From: Saprospiraceae bacterium
GTDB taxonomy: Bacteria > Bacteroidota > Bacteroidia > Chitinophagales > Saprospiraceae
Length of the DNA: 64,000 bases
NCBI GenBank assembly: GCA_016706365.1
Contig: JADJJU010000007.1
Span: 186,001-250,000, forward strand
Reading direction: 5' to 3'
Shown here: positions 1-7,866 of the stretch, one piece after another
Numbering within the stretch: the stretch's first letter is position 1
Layout of the letters: each line of letters begins with the position of its first letter
The notes under the pieces: generated by a model
What the model saw: only the letters and a program-made list of their open reading frames with translations
What the model was told of the DNA's origin: nothing
Database searches by the model: none
Translations under genes and position numbers: made by a program

Positions 1-1522
1 TTCCAGAGCGAATTGGCTAAGCAGAGGTAAAGATGGAAGTATTTGGGTCACTGCAAGCCCGAATCATATCAGCAAACAATTACCTAAAGATCAATGGGAA
101 ACTAAGTCCTTAAACCTCGGCAGAAGCATTGAGAAAAGCGGTTATTTTCAAAATTTTGAAGTAGATAAAAAAGGGATATTGTGGTTTTCCTACTATGGAC
201 AAGGAATGTATTCATTTGATCCGCATACAGATTCTCTTTTGAACTGGACTGAAAATGAGGGCCTTATAAATAATACACTAATATCTGTAATGCCAACAGA
301 AAATAATCAGGTATGGTGCGCATCCTATAACAAGTTCAGTGTTTTTAACCGGCTCAACGGAAGTTTTTTTAACTTCAGTATTCCCATTAGTACCAACAAT
401 CAAATATATTACAACTACCTCAAGACGCTCTCTAATGGACACGTGCTTTGCAATGTCCGGGGAACATTGGTTGAATTTTTTCCTGAAAAAATCTTGTTTA
501 AACCTGGTAAGCAGCAACCCCTTATCAGTACTATCCGCATAGCTGATGAAGAAATAATCAACTATAAAAATGAAGATCTGAATTTAAAACCGGATCAGAA
601 TTTTCTGAATTTCAAATTTGGAATTTTAATTTCTGAAGAAATTGCTCCATTCCGATATGAATATAAAATGGAGGGAATCAATGAAGATTGGGTACTAGCA
701 GGTAATAATGCAGAAGCTGTTTATACAAAATTGCCTTCCGGAAGCTATACATTCCAGCTTAGGGCGGTTTCGCTTTACAATGACTGGGTATCTGAAACGC
801 TCTCAATTCCGGTATACATACAAACCCACTTTTATAATACCTGGTGGTTCTTGATTATGGTCTTCGGAATAGTAACATATTTTGGAGCTTCAATGGTACG
901 CTCAAGGATTCAAAACATGAGAAATCTGAGCGAGCTCAAACAGAAAGCTCAACTATTGGAAAAAGAAAAAACTCAGGTAATGTATGAAAATCTTAAACAA
1001 CACCTCAATCCGCATTTCCTGTTCAATTCACTGACATCACTGGGAAGTCTTATACGCTCTGATCAGCAAATGGCAGGTGATTTTCTGGAAAAAATGAGTA
1101 AAGTTTACCGCTACATATTGAAAAACAAAGACAATGAGTCCGTTTCGGTTAAAGAAGAATTAAGCTTCATTCAGGGTTTTATTCAACTGCAAAAAACCAG
1201 ATTTGAAGATGCTCTTATGGTAAATATTATGGTTCCTGAGGAATTTCACCATAGAAAAATTGCTCCGGTAACATTGCAAAATCTCATAGAAAATGCCATT
1301 AAACACAATGTTGCTGATGATGAATCACCTTTAATTATTGAAATATTTGTTGAAGACAATATGATACAGGTCCGTAATAATTTACAACTCAAAAATTTTG
1401 TAGAAACATCGAATAAGCAAGGTTTGAAAAACATGCAGTCACTATATCAATTTCTGAGTGAGAGACCAATGATAATTGAACAAACTGAATCCTTTTTCAC
1501 TGTCAAAATCCCACTGTTATGA
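1..1522 (+). CDS. Two-component sensor histidine kinase, LytS/YehU type, with beta-propeller sensor (5' truncated)
   Basis: The reading frame is already open at base 2, so the ATG at 179 is internal and the gene starts outside the window. The visible ~507 residues begin in two-component-regulator propeller repeats (KDGSIWVTAS, KKGILWFSYYGQGM), followed by a Y_Y_Y domain (YEYKMEGINEDWVLAG at ~660-710), one membrane helix (WWFLIMVFGIVTYFG, ~842-890), a short coiled coil, then a His_kinase domain with the phospho-accepting HLNPHFLFNSL at ~1000-1030 and an ATPase N-box NLIENAIKHN at ~1280. The propeller is expected in the periplasm and the kinase in the cytosol. The stop overlaps the start of the LytTR regulator by 4 bases, so the two are translationally coupled and form one signalling pair. 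The ligand cannot be told from sequence. Confidence 0.93.
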   Translation, partial: SRANWLSRGKDGSIWVTASPNHISKQLPKDQWETKSLNLGRSIEKSGYFQNFEVDKKGILWFSYYGQGMYSFDPHTDSLLNWTENEGLINNTLISVMPTENNQVWCASYNKFSVFNRLNGSFFNFSIPISTNNQIYYNYLKTLSNGHVLCNVRGTLVEFFPEKILFKPGKQQPLISTIRIADEEIINYKNEDLNLKPDQNFLNFKFGILISEEIAPFRYEYKMEGINEDWVLAGNNAEAVYTKLPSGSYTFQLRAVSLYNDWVSETLSIPVYIQTHFYNTWWFLIMVFGIVTYFGASMVRSRIQNMRNLSELKQKAQLLEKEKTQVMYENLKQHLNPHFLFNSLTSLGSLIRSDQQMAGDFLEKMSKVYRYILKNKDNESVSVKEELSFIQGFIQLQKTRFEDALMVNIMVPEEFHHRKIAPVTLQNLIENAIKHNVADDESPLIIEIFVEDNMIQVRNNLQLKNFVETSNKQGLKNMQSLYQFLSERPMIIEQTESFFTVKIPLL

Positions 1523-2295
1523 TGCAAGCTATTATTATCGAAGATGAAAAATTGATTGCTAAGGATCTGGAGTTCAAGATCAATCAGGTCTCAGCAGACA
1601 TTAAAATTAAGGAAGTCTTACCAAGCTTGAAGACTGCTTACAAGTGGTTTCTTGAGAATGCAGAGCCTGATCTTATCTTTGCCGATATTCAGCTGAGCGA
1701 TGGCATCAGCTTTGAAATTTTCCAGCGCTATCAATTAAACTGTCCGGTTATCTTCACCACTGCATATGATGAATATGCGATACAGGCTTTTAAAGTAAAT
1801 GGAATAGATTACCTGCTTAAACCTATTGATTCACAGGATCTTAAACGTGCCATCGACAAAGCCAGAGTAATCATCGAAAGTAAATCTGAATATCCACAAG
1901 ATCTAAAATCCCTTCTGGAAAACCTGGTTAACAAGGAATCTGCACCAACGAAAAAATACAAGGAAAAATTTATAGTCCAATCCAGAAAACAATGGTTAGC
2001 TATTGACACTTCTCAAATCGCTTGTTTTGTCAGAGAAAGTATCAACTACATTTACACATTCAGCGGTGAAAAGTATGTTCTCGACTTCTCTACGCTTGAA
2101 GAAATTGAAGAATTAGTTGATCCGGGCAAATACTATCGCGCTAACCGTCAATCCATTGTACACATTGACGCTATTCACAGCATTAAGCCACATGAAAATT
2201 CCAAATTGACACTTACCTTAAAGGCCCCTTTAAAAATGGAGCAGGATATCAGCAGGGAAAAAGCGCCGGTGTTTAAGAAGTGGCTGGACCGTTAA
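1519..2295 (+). CDS. LytTR-family response regulator
   Basis: 258 residues. The N-terminal receiver domain starts IIIEDEKLIAKDL and has the phospho-acceptor Asp in IFADIQLSDG (~residue 56), a conserved Thr in VIFTTAYDEYA and the Lys in YLLKPID. After a linker, a LytTR DNA-binding domain covers ~150-255 (YYRANRQSIVHIDAI is the typical signature). It overlaps the preceding LytS-type kinase by 4 bases (ATGATG at 1519), so it is that kinase's partner. LytTR regulators bind short direct repeats upstream of their targets; no such site could be assigned here. Normal family length, intact. Confidence 0.93.
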   Translation: MMQAIIIEDEKLIAKDLEFKINQVSADIKIKEVLPSLKTAYKWFLENAEPDLIFADIQLSDGISFEIFQRYQLNCPVIFTTAYDEYAIQAFKVNGIDYLLKPIDSQDLKRAIDKARVIIESKSEYPQDLKSLLENLVNKESAPTKKYKEKFIVQSRKQWLAIDTSQIACFVRESINYIYTFSGEKYVLDFSTLEEIEELVDPGKYYRANRQSIVHIDAIHSIKPHENSKLTLTLKAPLKMEQDISREKAPVFKKWLDR

Positions 2296-2297
2296 TC

Positions 2298-2344
2298 GAA
2301 CAGCCGGCTTTTAAGTGTTGGCCTTTAGCTATTGGCGAACAGCC
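2298..2344 (+). repeat. AACAGCC-bounded degenerate word tract
   Basis: AACAGCCGG at 2299-2307 and AACAGCC at 2338-2344 bracket about 30 bases of degenerate words of the TTTAGCTATTGGC kind. Start-to-start distance of the two heptamers is 39 bases. The same arrangement with the same 39-base spacing occurs on the opposite strand at 7661-7706. It directly follows the stop codon of the LytTR gene. Confidence 0.7.
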
Positions 2345-2390
2345 TGAATGAAGAAGCTAAGAGCCACGAGCTTCGAGAAAACATTCCACC

Positions 2391-2430
2391 GCTCCTTGCT
2401 TCCCGTAGCTTTCAGCTACGGACACCCCTA
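2391..2430 (+). repeat. REP-like palindrome, copy 1
   Basis: CCGTAGCT (2403-2410), loop TTC, AGCTACGG (2414-2421) is a perfect 8-bp hairpin, followed by ACACCCC and preceded by a GCTT-type run. Related copies sit at 2545-2580 and 12051-12083. The rest of this gyrB upstream region (2430-2545) shows no gene. Confidence 0.7.
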
Positions 2431-2544
2431 CACTCACAATTACCAGCTGGCATGAACTATAATGAACGTGGCTGAAAGCTACTCTGAGCAACTGGGGATA
2501 AATTTGGTCGCGGTGTTAAAGTCAAATTCAGGCAACCCACACTC

Positions 2545-2580
2545 CGCTTTCCATAGCTTCCAGCGACGGACACTCACACA
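2545..2580 (+). repeat. REP-like palindrome, copy 2 (degenerate)
   Basis: The stretch at 2551-2569 repeats the copy 1 hairpin with two substitutions (CCATAGCT, loop TCC, AGCGACGG) and keeps the ACACTCACAC-type tail. The stem is imperfect here. Confidence 0.6.
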
Positions 2581-2731
2581 CTGACATCAGGCCCAACTCT
2601 GCACGGTCTGCAGAGCTGACTTGAAGTTCGCTCCAATGGCTCAATATCCTTCCAAAAAACCTTGAAAATCAGGCAACTATAAATGCTAAAACTTTGTTTA
2701 AATAATACTTCAATATGTCGCGGTAAATCCG

Positions 2732-2739
2732 TACTTTTG
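2732..2739 (+). promoter_or_regulatory. Bacteroidota minus-7 box of gyrB
   Basis: TACTTTTG matches the TAnnTTTG minus-7 consensus of Bacteroidota housekeeping promoters and lies 38 bases before the gyrB ATG, giving a leader of about 30 bases. No clear minus-33 TTTG at the usual distance was seen. Confidence 0.6.
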
Positions 2740-2777
2740 CAGCCGCTTAAAAGCGATTTATTTACAAAAAAATATAT

Positions 2778-4733
2778 ATGAGCAACGATCCTAATGGCAA
2801 CTACGATGCCAGTAATATTCAGGCCCTCGAAGGACTTGAAGCTGTGCGTAAGCGTCCCGGAATGTATATTGGCAGTACAGATTACAAAGGTCTTCACCAC
2901 TTGGTTTATGAGGTGATTGACAACTCCATAGATGAACATCTTGCCGGCTATTGCGATACTATCGAAGTAGTCATCCTTCCTGAAAATGGAATCAAAGTAA
3001 CGGATAATGGTCGTGGTATTCCCACTGGAATGCATGAGAAGCTTCAGAAATCAGCACTTGAAGTAGTAATGACGGTACTACATGCCGGTGGTAAATTTGA
3101 TAAAAACACCTACAAGGTATCCGGTGGTCTGCACGGAGTTGGTGTTTCTTGTGTAAACGCCTTATCAATTTTACTTCGTGCAGAAGTTCATCGGGAGGGT
3201 AAAATTTTCCAGCAAACATACAGACAAGGTATTCCCACATCTAAGGTTGAAGAAATTGGTACTTCAACTTCCAATGGAACCATAGTTGAGTTTCACCCCT
3301 GATCCTGAGATTTTTGAGACTTTGGAGTATAAGTTTGAAACGCTATCTCACAGAATGCGCGAGTTGGCTTATTTGAATTCAGGTCTTACCCTTACTTTAA
3401 TTGATGAAAGGCAAATAGATGAAAAAGGAGAACCGAAAACTGAAGTTTATCATTCAGAAGGTGGCTTGAGAGAATTTGTTCAATATATTGATGAATCCCG
3501 TCAAAAGCTGATTGAGCATCCTATCTACGTGAAGACCAGAGATGAAGAGTCTAATGTCGAGGTTGAAGTTGCCATGCAATACAATACCGGCTACTCAGAA
3601 AACATATATTCATTTGTTAATAATATCACCACGCGGGACGGAGGAACACACGTATCCGGCTTCAGAAGAGCGGTAACACGTGTTTTCAAGCAATACGGTG
3701 AGGATAATAACATGTTTAAAAAACTCACTTTTGCAGTGTCAGCAGAAGATTTCAGTGAAGGATTGACAGCAGTCGTATCTGTTAAAGTTCCTGAACCTCA
3801 GTTTAAAGGTCAGACCAAAGGTGAATTGGGAAATTCCGAAGTATTGGGAGTAGTTTCCAGATGTATGGAGAAGTGCTCAAACATTATCTGGAAGAAAATC
3901 CACAACAAGCCAGGAGAATTGTAGACAAAATTATCATTGCTGCTACAGCCCGACATGCTGCAAGAAAAGCGCGGGAAATGGTTCAGCGTAAGAATGTACT
4001 GACAGGATCAGGTCTGCCGGGTAAGCTATCCGACTGTAGCTCAAAAAGTCCGGAAGATTCTGAGATATTCCTTGTTGAGGGAGATTCTGCAGGTGGTACA
4101 GCCAAACAAGGTCGCGACCGTAATTTTCAGGCTATCCTGCCTCTGAGAGGTAAAATTCTGAATGTAGAAAAAGCGCTGGAACACAAGATCTACGAAAATG
4201 AAGAGATCAAAAACATGTTCACAGCGCTCGGAGTAAGCATAGAGGAAAAAGAGGGTGAGAAAATTCTCAACATAGAGAAACTTCGCTATTACAAAGTAGT
4301 CATCATGTGCGACGCCGACGTTGACGGTAGCCACATTACAACATTAATCCTGACATTCTTTTTCAGATTCATGAAGCCATTGATCGAACATGGTCACATC
4401 TATATTGCCAATCCACCTCTTTACTTGGTGAAAAAAGGCACAACTGCAATATATGCATGGGATGAAACAGAACGTCAGGCTGCTATTCAATCCATATCGA
4501 AAGGTGGTAAAGACGACAATATCAAAACGCAGCGATATAAAGGTCTTGGTGAAATGAACGCAGAGCAACTTTGGGATACTACAATGGATCCGGAGCGCCG
4601 CATATTGAAACAAGTCACAATTGAAGATGCCATTGAAGCTGATCGTATCTTCTCCATGTTGATGGGAGACGAAGTTCCACCAAGGAGAGCTTTCATCGAG
4701 GCAAATGCTAAGTATGCAAATGTAGATATCTAA
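2778..4733 (+). CDS. gyrB: DNA gyrase subunit B (two frameshifts)
   Basis: ATP-hydrolysing subunit of DNA gyrase, which introduces negative supercoils. The full protein is ~652 residues, the short form without the large insert of E. coli GyrB. Visible are the GHKL ATP site (GRGIPTGMHEK, GGLHGVGVSCVNALS), the TOPRIM motifs EGDSAGGTAKQGRDR and DADVDGSHI, the QRYKGLGEMN motif and the terminal YANVDI that favours GyrB over ParE. The frame is lost twice: one extra C in the run at 3296-3299 (after VEFHP, expected PDPEIFE) and one missing base near 3862-3868, just before YGEVLKHYLEENP. Conserved GyrB sequence continues in each frame, so the breaks are best read as sequencing indels in an essential gene. 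Preceded by a TACTTTTG promoter box. Confidence 0.95.
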
Positions 4734-4746
4734 AGGAAGAGCCTGT

Positions 4747-4778
4747 TTAATCGGTTAATCGGTTAATCGGTTAATCGG
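4747..4778 (+). repeat. Tandem octamer TTAATCGG x4
   Basis: Four perfect head-to-tail copies of TTAATCGG start 14 bases after the gyrB stop codon. It is the only perfect short tandem repeat noticed in the window; the other tracts are degenerate. Confidence 0.9.
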
Positions 4779-4823
4779 ATACGGCCAGTAAGTGTAGAAG
4801 TTGAGGAGTTTAAGAGTTTAGTT

Positions 4824-4850
4824 AACAGCCAGTTGAACAGCCGGGAAGAA
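4824..4850 (+). repeat. Paired AACAGCC motifs with GGGAAGAA extension
   Basis: AACAGCC at 4824-4830 and AACAGCCGGGAAGAA at 4836-4850, 12 bases apart. They follow a degenerate GAGTTTAAGAGTTTAG tract (4801-4823). The longer form recurs at 12000-12014 and, with one change, at 7591-7605. Confidence 0.7.
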
Positions 4851-4901
4851 ACTTCATTCCGAAAGCTCAAGGTAATATCCTCTTAAAATACCTCGCGAAG
4901 C

Positions 4902-5040
4902 ACATCACCTCAGCAATAAATTGTCTGCATCGCAATTAATTTATTGCTGAGACATCACTTTTTCATGGTTTATCGCATGAAAAAACATCACCTTTCAAAG
5001 CGTAGCTAAAGAAAGACATCACCAGGCAACGAGAACAGCC
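4902..5040. repeat. Hairpin array with ACATCACC spacers, copy A
   Basis: ACATCACC/T occurs at 4902, 4952, 4985 and 5016. Between successive copies lies a hairpin. The first is a perfect 14-bp stem (4909-4922 with 4938-4951). The second has a 9-bp stem TTTTTCATG (4959-4967) with CATGAAAAA (4976-4984). The third has outer CTTTC (4992-4996) with GAAAG (5011-5015) and inner AGC/GCT. The array ends in AACAGCC at 5034. Copy B at 12169-12284 has the same order and near-equal spacing but different stem sequences that still pair, which argues that the folded form matters. It lies between gyrB and the 3' end of rimM. Function unknown. Confidence 0.8.
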
Positions 5041-5056
5041 TCGAAATTTGCTATAA

Positions 5057-5583
5057 TTACAGATCCAGCAAACCATCAGGAATCGAGGTATGCATTACCT
5101 TTGCTTTACGATCAATGCTGAGTACAAACTGTTCATGCAGAGGCAGTAAGATCTCTTTGCTTCCATAATCAATTACAGCCATTTGCTGCATAGGAAGTGA
5201 AAGGATTTCTGTAATTGTTCCCAAATTACCCAGGTTTTCATCCAGTATAGCATAACCTTCCAGAAAACTGAATGCAGTGGTATCTGCTTGTAATACCCGC
5301 TTTTCTGTACCTTTTGTCAGTTGAGATGATTTGAGGAAAATGTCTTTATTAATATGTAATCTCGCTTCTTCGGGAGAATTGATTTCCTCCAGTTTGAGAA
5401 TAGCGGTACCGGCCCCCGGATATATTCGATGAAATAAGGGATTTTCTGACGATTGTGGAGCAACAGCAAGTAAGGCTGTTTCATGACATCCTTTTCTGCA
5501 GCCTGGATGATACTGCATTTCATTTCACCTTTTACGCCATGAACTTTCAGGATTTTGCCGACGATCACAAATGACTCTTCCAT
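5057..5583 (-). CDS. rimM: Ribosome maturation factor RimM (one frameshift)
   Basis: RimM assists assembly of the 30S ribosomal head by binding S19. The reconstructed protein has ~175 residues, the usual length. The N-terminal VGKILKVHGVKGEMK matches the RimM barrel signature; the C-terminal part contains the PRC-like domain (GNLGTITEILSLPMQQMAV, then LPLHEQFVLSID). The frame breaks at 5413-5417: on the coding strand a run of five G should be six to restore EYIRGAGTAIL. Both halves align to one RimM, so this is read as a homopolymer deletion error. It is followed upstream on the same strand by a lipoprotein gene and mnmA, probably one transcription unit. Confidence 0.9.
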
Positions 5584-5608
5584 CAGCGCTTGCGAATGTA
5601 GGATTGTT

Positions 5609-6331
5609 TTAAAATAAATCCTCTTTCAGCTTTTTGTTCCCAGGCAGATCCGAAATATTCTGTGTATCCAAAATCCACATCTCTTTGTAAATCAATCCAT
5701 AACCTTTGGCAAATCTTTCAATAGAATATCTTTTCTCAATGGCATTCTCTGTATCAGTTTGAAGTACAGTAATTACATTTTCAAATGCAGTGTCTCCGTA
5801 GGTATAAACGCCATCAGTCTCAAGTATTCTGAATTGATTCCAGTCTTTAAATGGTCGGATGCTTTCTCCAAGAATTGTAAAGAGCACGCTGTCTTCATTG
5901 AATAGGTTCAGCCCATTCCATCTATTTTGCTCATTCGGAGGAAATACAAGAGAGATAAACGACAAATTATCTTCCTGAACGATTGCTCTGTTGTCAGAAA
6001 TCACTCTGGATGTAATCTGATAATGCACATCGAAAGGTTCCTCCAGCGATTGGTACTTTTTCTCCCACACATAAGACAAACCATTAGGTAAATCAACTGA
6101 ATCAATAAGAGCAGTCTCCATTGCAAAGGACAGTGTATCGATCTCAAGCCCTGAAATACCACGCTTGAATAACATAGAATCCACCCGGTAGGTGATTCCT
6201 GCTCCAGTATGGACCGGAAAATATTCATATAAGTATTCCACTGAAAAATCATCAGGATCAGATTGCTTTTCACAAGCAGAGAAAATCAATATAAACAAAG
6301 CCAATATGGACAGAATATTATAACGCATCAT
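5609..6331 (-). CDS. Hypothetical lipoprotein
   Basis: 240 residues with a clear type II signal peptide (YNILSILALFILIFSAC, lipobox FSAC with Cys at residue 20), so it should be membrane-anchored by lipid. The mature part is rich in aromatic and acidic residues and appears beta-rich; no family is recognised. Its start overlaps the end of mnmA by 14 bases, and rimM follows 25 bases downstream, so it is probably co-transcribed with both. A second start Met lies 3 bases further in (6328). Function unknown; confidence that the gene is real is high. Confidence 0.8.
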   Translation of the reverse strand: MMRYNILSILALFILIFSACEKQSDPDDFSVEYLYEYFPVHTGAGITYRVDSMLFKRGISGLEIDTLSFAMETALIDSVDLPNGLSYVWEKKYQSLEEPFDVHYQITSRVISDNRAIVQEDNLSFISLVFPPNEQNRWNGLNLFNEDSVLFTILGESIRPFKDWNQFRILETDGVYTYGDTAFENVITVLQTDTENAIEKRYSIERFAKGYGLIYKEMWILDTQNISDLPGNKKLKEDLF

Positions 6332-7430
6332 CCAGGTAGCTTTTATGAATAATTCCTCCCCCCATTACATCATCTCCTTCATAAAATACTGCTGATTGTC
6401 CTGGTGCTACTCCCCTCACATTAGCCAGAAATTCAACTGATACCTGTCCATTTTCCAGGGTCTTTACTGCACTCAAGGTTCCGGGATCATTATAACGGAT
6501 GGCAGTTACGCAATCATCCATTTCAGGAATGGCAGCATATTTCATAGGATTGACTTTATAGACACTCATGCCATTGCGGATGAGATCATCTATTTCTCCA
6601 AGCACCACTCTGTTCGTATCTGGCTGAATTTCAGTAACAAACATAGGTTTACCTAAAGCAATGCCCAAACCCTTTCTTTGACCAATAGTGTAAAAAGGAT
6701 AACCCTCATGCTGGCCAAGAATATTTCCTGACTTATCAACAAATAGTCCACCTGCAACAGATTCTTCCAGACCTTCAATTCTGCGTTTCAGAAAACCGCG
6801 ATAATCATTATCAGGTACAAAACAAATCTCATAGCTCTCTGCCTTTTTTGAAAGATCAGCATAACCCCAGTCAAATGCCATTTGCCTTACCTCATCTTTT
6901 ACATAATTGCCAAGTGGAAATAAAGTACGTGAAAGGCATTCCTGGCTCAAACCCCATAATACATAACTCTGATCTTTTTTACGATCCTTGCTTTTACTGA
7001 TGTAATATCTTCCGTCTAATTGATTGATGATCCCATAATGTCCTGTGGCTATAAACTCGCAATCGAGTTGGTCGGCCCTTCTGAGAAGAGAACTCCACTT
7101 GATATGCGTATTGCAAAGCACGCAGGGATTTGGAGTCCGGCCAGCCATATATTCATCTACAAAATTGTCAATAACATAATCACCAAATTCGTCCCTGATG
7201 TCCACTATAAAATGATGGAATCCTCTGTCAACTGCCACCTGACGGGCATCATTGATAGAATCAAGGCTGCAACATCCTGTTTCTTTTTTATTTCCTCCTG
7301 AATTGGCATAATCCCACGTTTTCATTGTGACTCCGACCACTTCATAGCCTTCTTCATGCAGCATCATTGCAGTAACCGTACTATCGATTCCTCCGCTCAT
7401 CGCCACCAGCACTCTTCCTTTCTTACTCAT
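6318..7430 (-). CDS. mnmA: tRNA-specific 2-thiouridylase MnmA
   Basis: Adds sulfur to U34 in the wobble position of Lys, Glu and Gln tRNAs in the cytosol, using ATP and a persulfide donor. 370 residues, usual length. The PP-loop ATP site is VAMSGGIDSTV at residues 8-18; the catalytic cysteines lie in PNPCVLCNTHIKW and SYEICFVPD; TGHYG and GQRKGLGIA are further family motifs. It is the first gene of a minus-strand unit with a lipoprotein and rimM. A TAATTTTG box at 7460-7467 on the same strand lies 30 bases before the start. Confidence 0.96.
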   Translation of the reverse strand: MSKKGRVLVAMSGGIDSTVTAMMLHEEGYEVVGVTMKTWDYANSGGNKKETGCCSLDSINDARQVAVDRGFHHFIVDIRDEFGDYVIDNFVDEYMAGRTPNPCVLCNTHIKWSSLLRRADQLDCEFIATGHYGIINQLDGRYYISKSKDRKKDQSYVLWGLSQECLSRTLFPLGNYVKDEVRQMAFDWGYADLSKKAESYEICFVPDNDYRGFLKRRIEGLEESVAGGLFVDKSGNILGQHEGYPFYTIGQRKGLGIALGKPMFVTEIQPDTNRVVLGEIDDLIRNGMSVYKVNPMKYAAIPEMDDCVTAIRYNDPGTLSAVKTLENGQVSVEFLANVRGVAPGQSAVFYEGDDVMGGGIIHKSYLDDAL

Positions 7431-7459
7431 TTCATCAATAAATTAAACACATTGGAATG

Positions 7460-7467
7460 CAAAATTA
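7460..7467 (-). promoter_or_regulatory. Minus-7 box of mnmA
   Basis: On the minus strand this reads TAATTTTG, a match to TAnnTTTG, 29 bases before the mnmA ATG. Confidence 0.5.
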
Positions 7468-7499
7468 CGAAATATGTTTTGCTGGAGAGGGAAAAAGGT

Positions 7500-7710
7500 G
7501 GAATGTTAGCTTTTAGCTGTTGGCTATTGGCCCATTAGCAAACAGCCGAAAAATAACGATGTGCAAAAATTCAAGCTTAAAGCTAGGAGAAATAGCCGGG
7601 AAGAAGCTGTTGTTTTTTACCTAAAAGTTTCTCAAATTAATCAGCCAATGCCTCTTGTTTGGCTGTTCGCCAAAAGCCAGAGACCAAAAGCTAATAGCCG
7701 GCTGTTCCGC
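7500..7710. repeat. Composite degenerate tract with AACAGCC motifs on both strands
   Basis: A plus-strand tract of TTAGCT/TTGGCT-like words (7505-7535) ends in AACAGCC (7541-7547). AATAGCCGGGAAGAA follows at 7591-7605. Then, in opposite orientation, a tract of the same words is bracketed by GGCTGTT at 7661-7667 and 7700-7706, spaced 39 bases exactly as at 2299/2338. Short open frames here are translations of the repeats and are not called as genes. No other feature was seen between mnmA and the promoter at 7830. Confidence 0.65.
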
Positions 7711-7829
7711 GGGGATGCCCAAAGCGTTTTAATCAGCATATGTGTATCTTAAATCAATTAAATGCACAATTCACTATCATTTTTATATAAAACTCGTATA
7801 AGAAATTATTAAATATCTCTAGTTAATTC

Positions 7830-7837
7830 TACATTTG
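7830..7837 (+). promoter_or_regulatory. Minus-7 box of the haloperoxidase-like/TonB receptor operon
   Basis: TACATTTG fits TAnnTTTG and lies 29 bases before the ATG at 7867. It would serve the three genes to 11927. Confidence 0.55.
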
Positions 7838-7866
7838 CACTTTATCCAAGCTAATGAACTAAAACT

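Noticed and set aside
3286..3924. Programmed ribosomal frameshifting in gyrB
   Set aside because: Two opposite shifts in an essential gene, with similar breaks in ten unrelated genes, are better explained by sequencing error.
4902..5040. CRISPR array
   Set aside because: The constant units are only 8 bases, the intervening parts are hairpins rather than unique spacers, and no cas gene is present.
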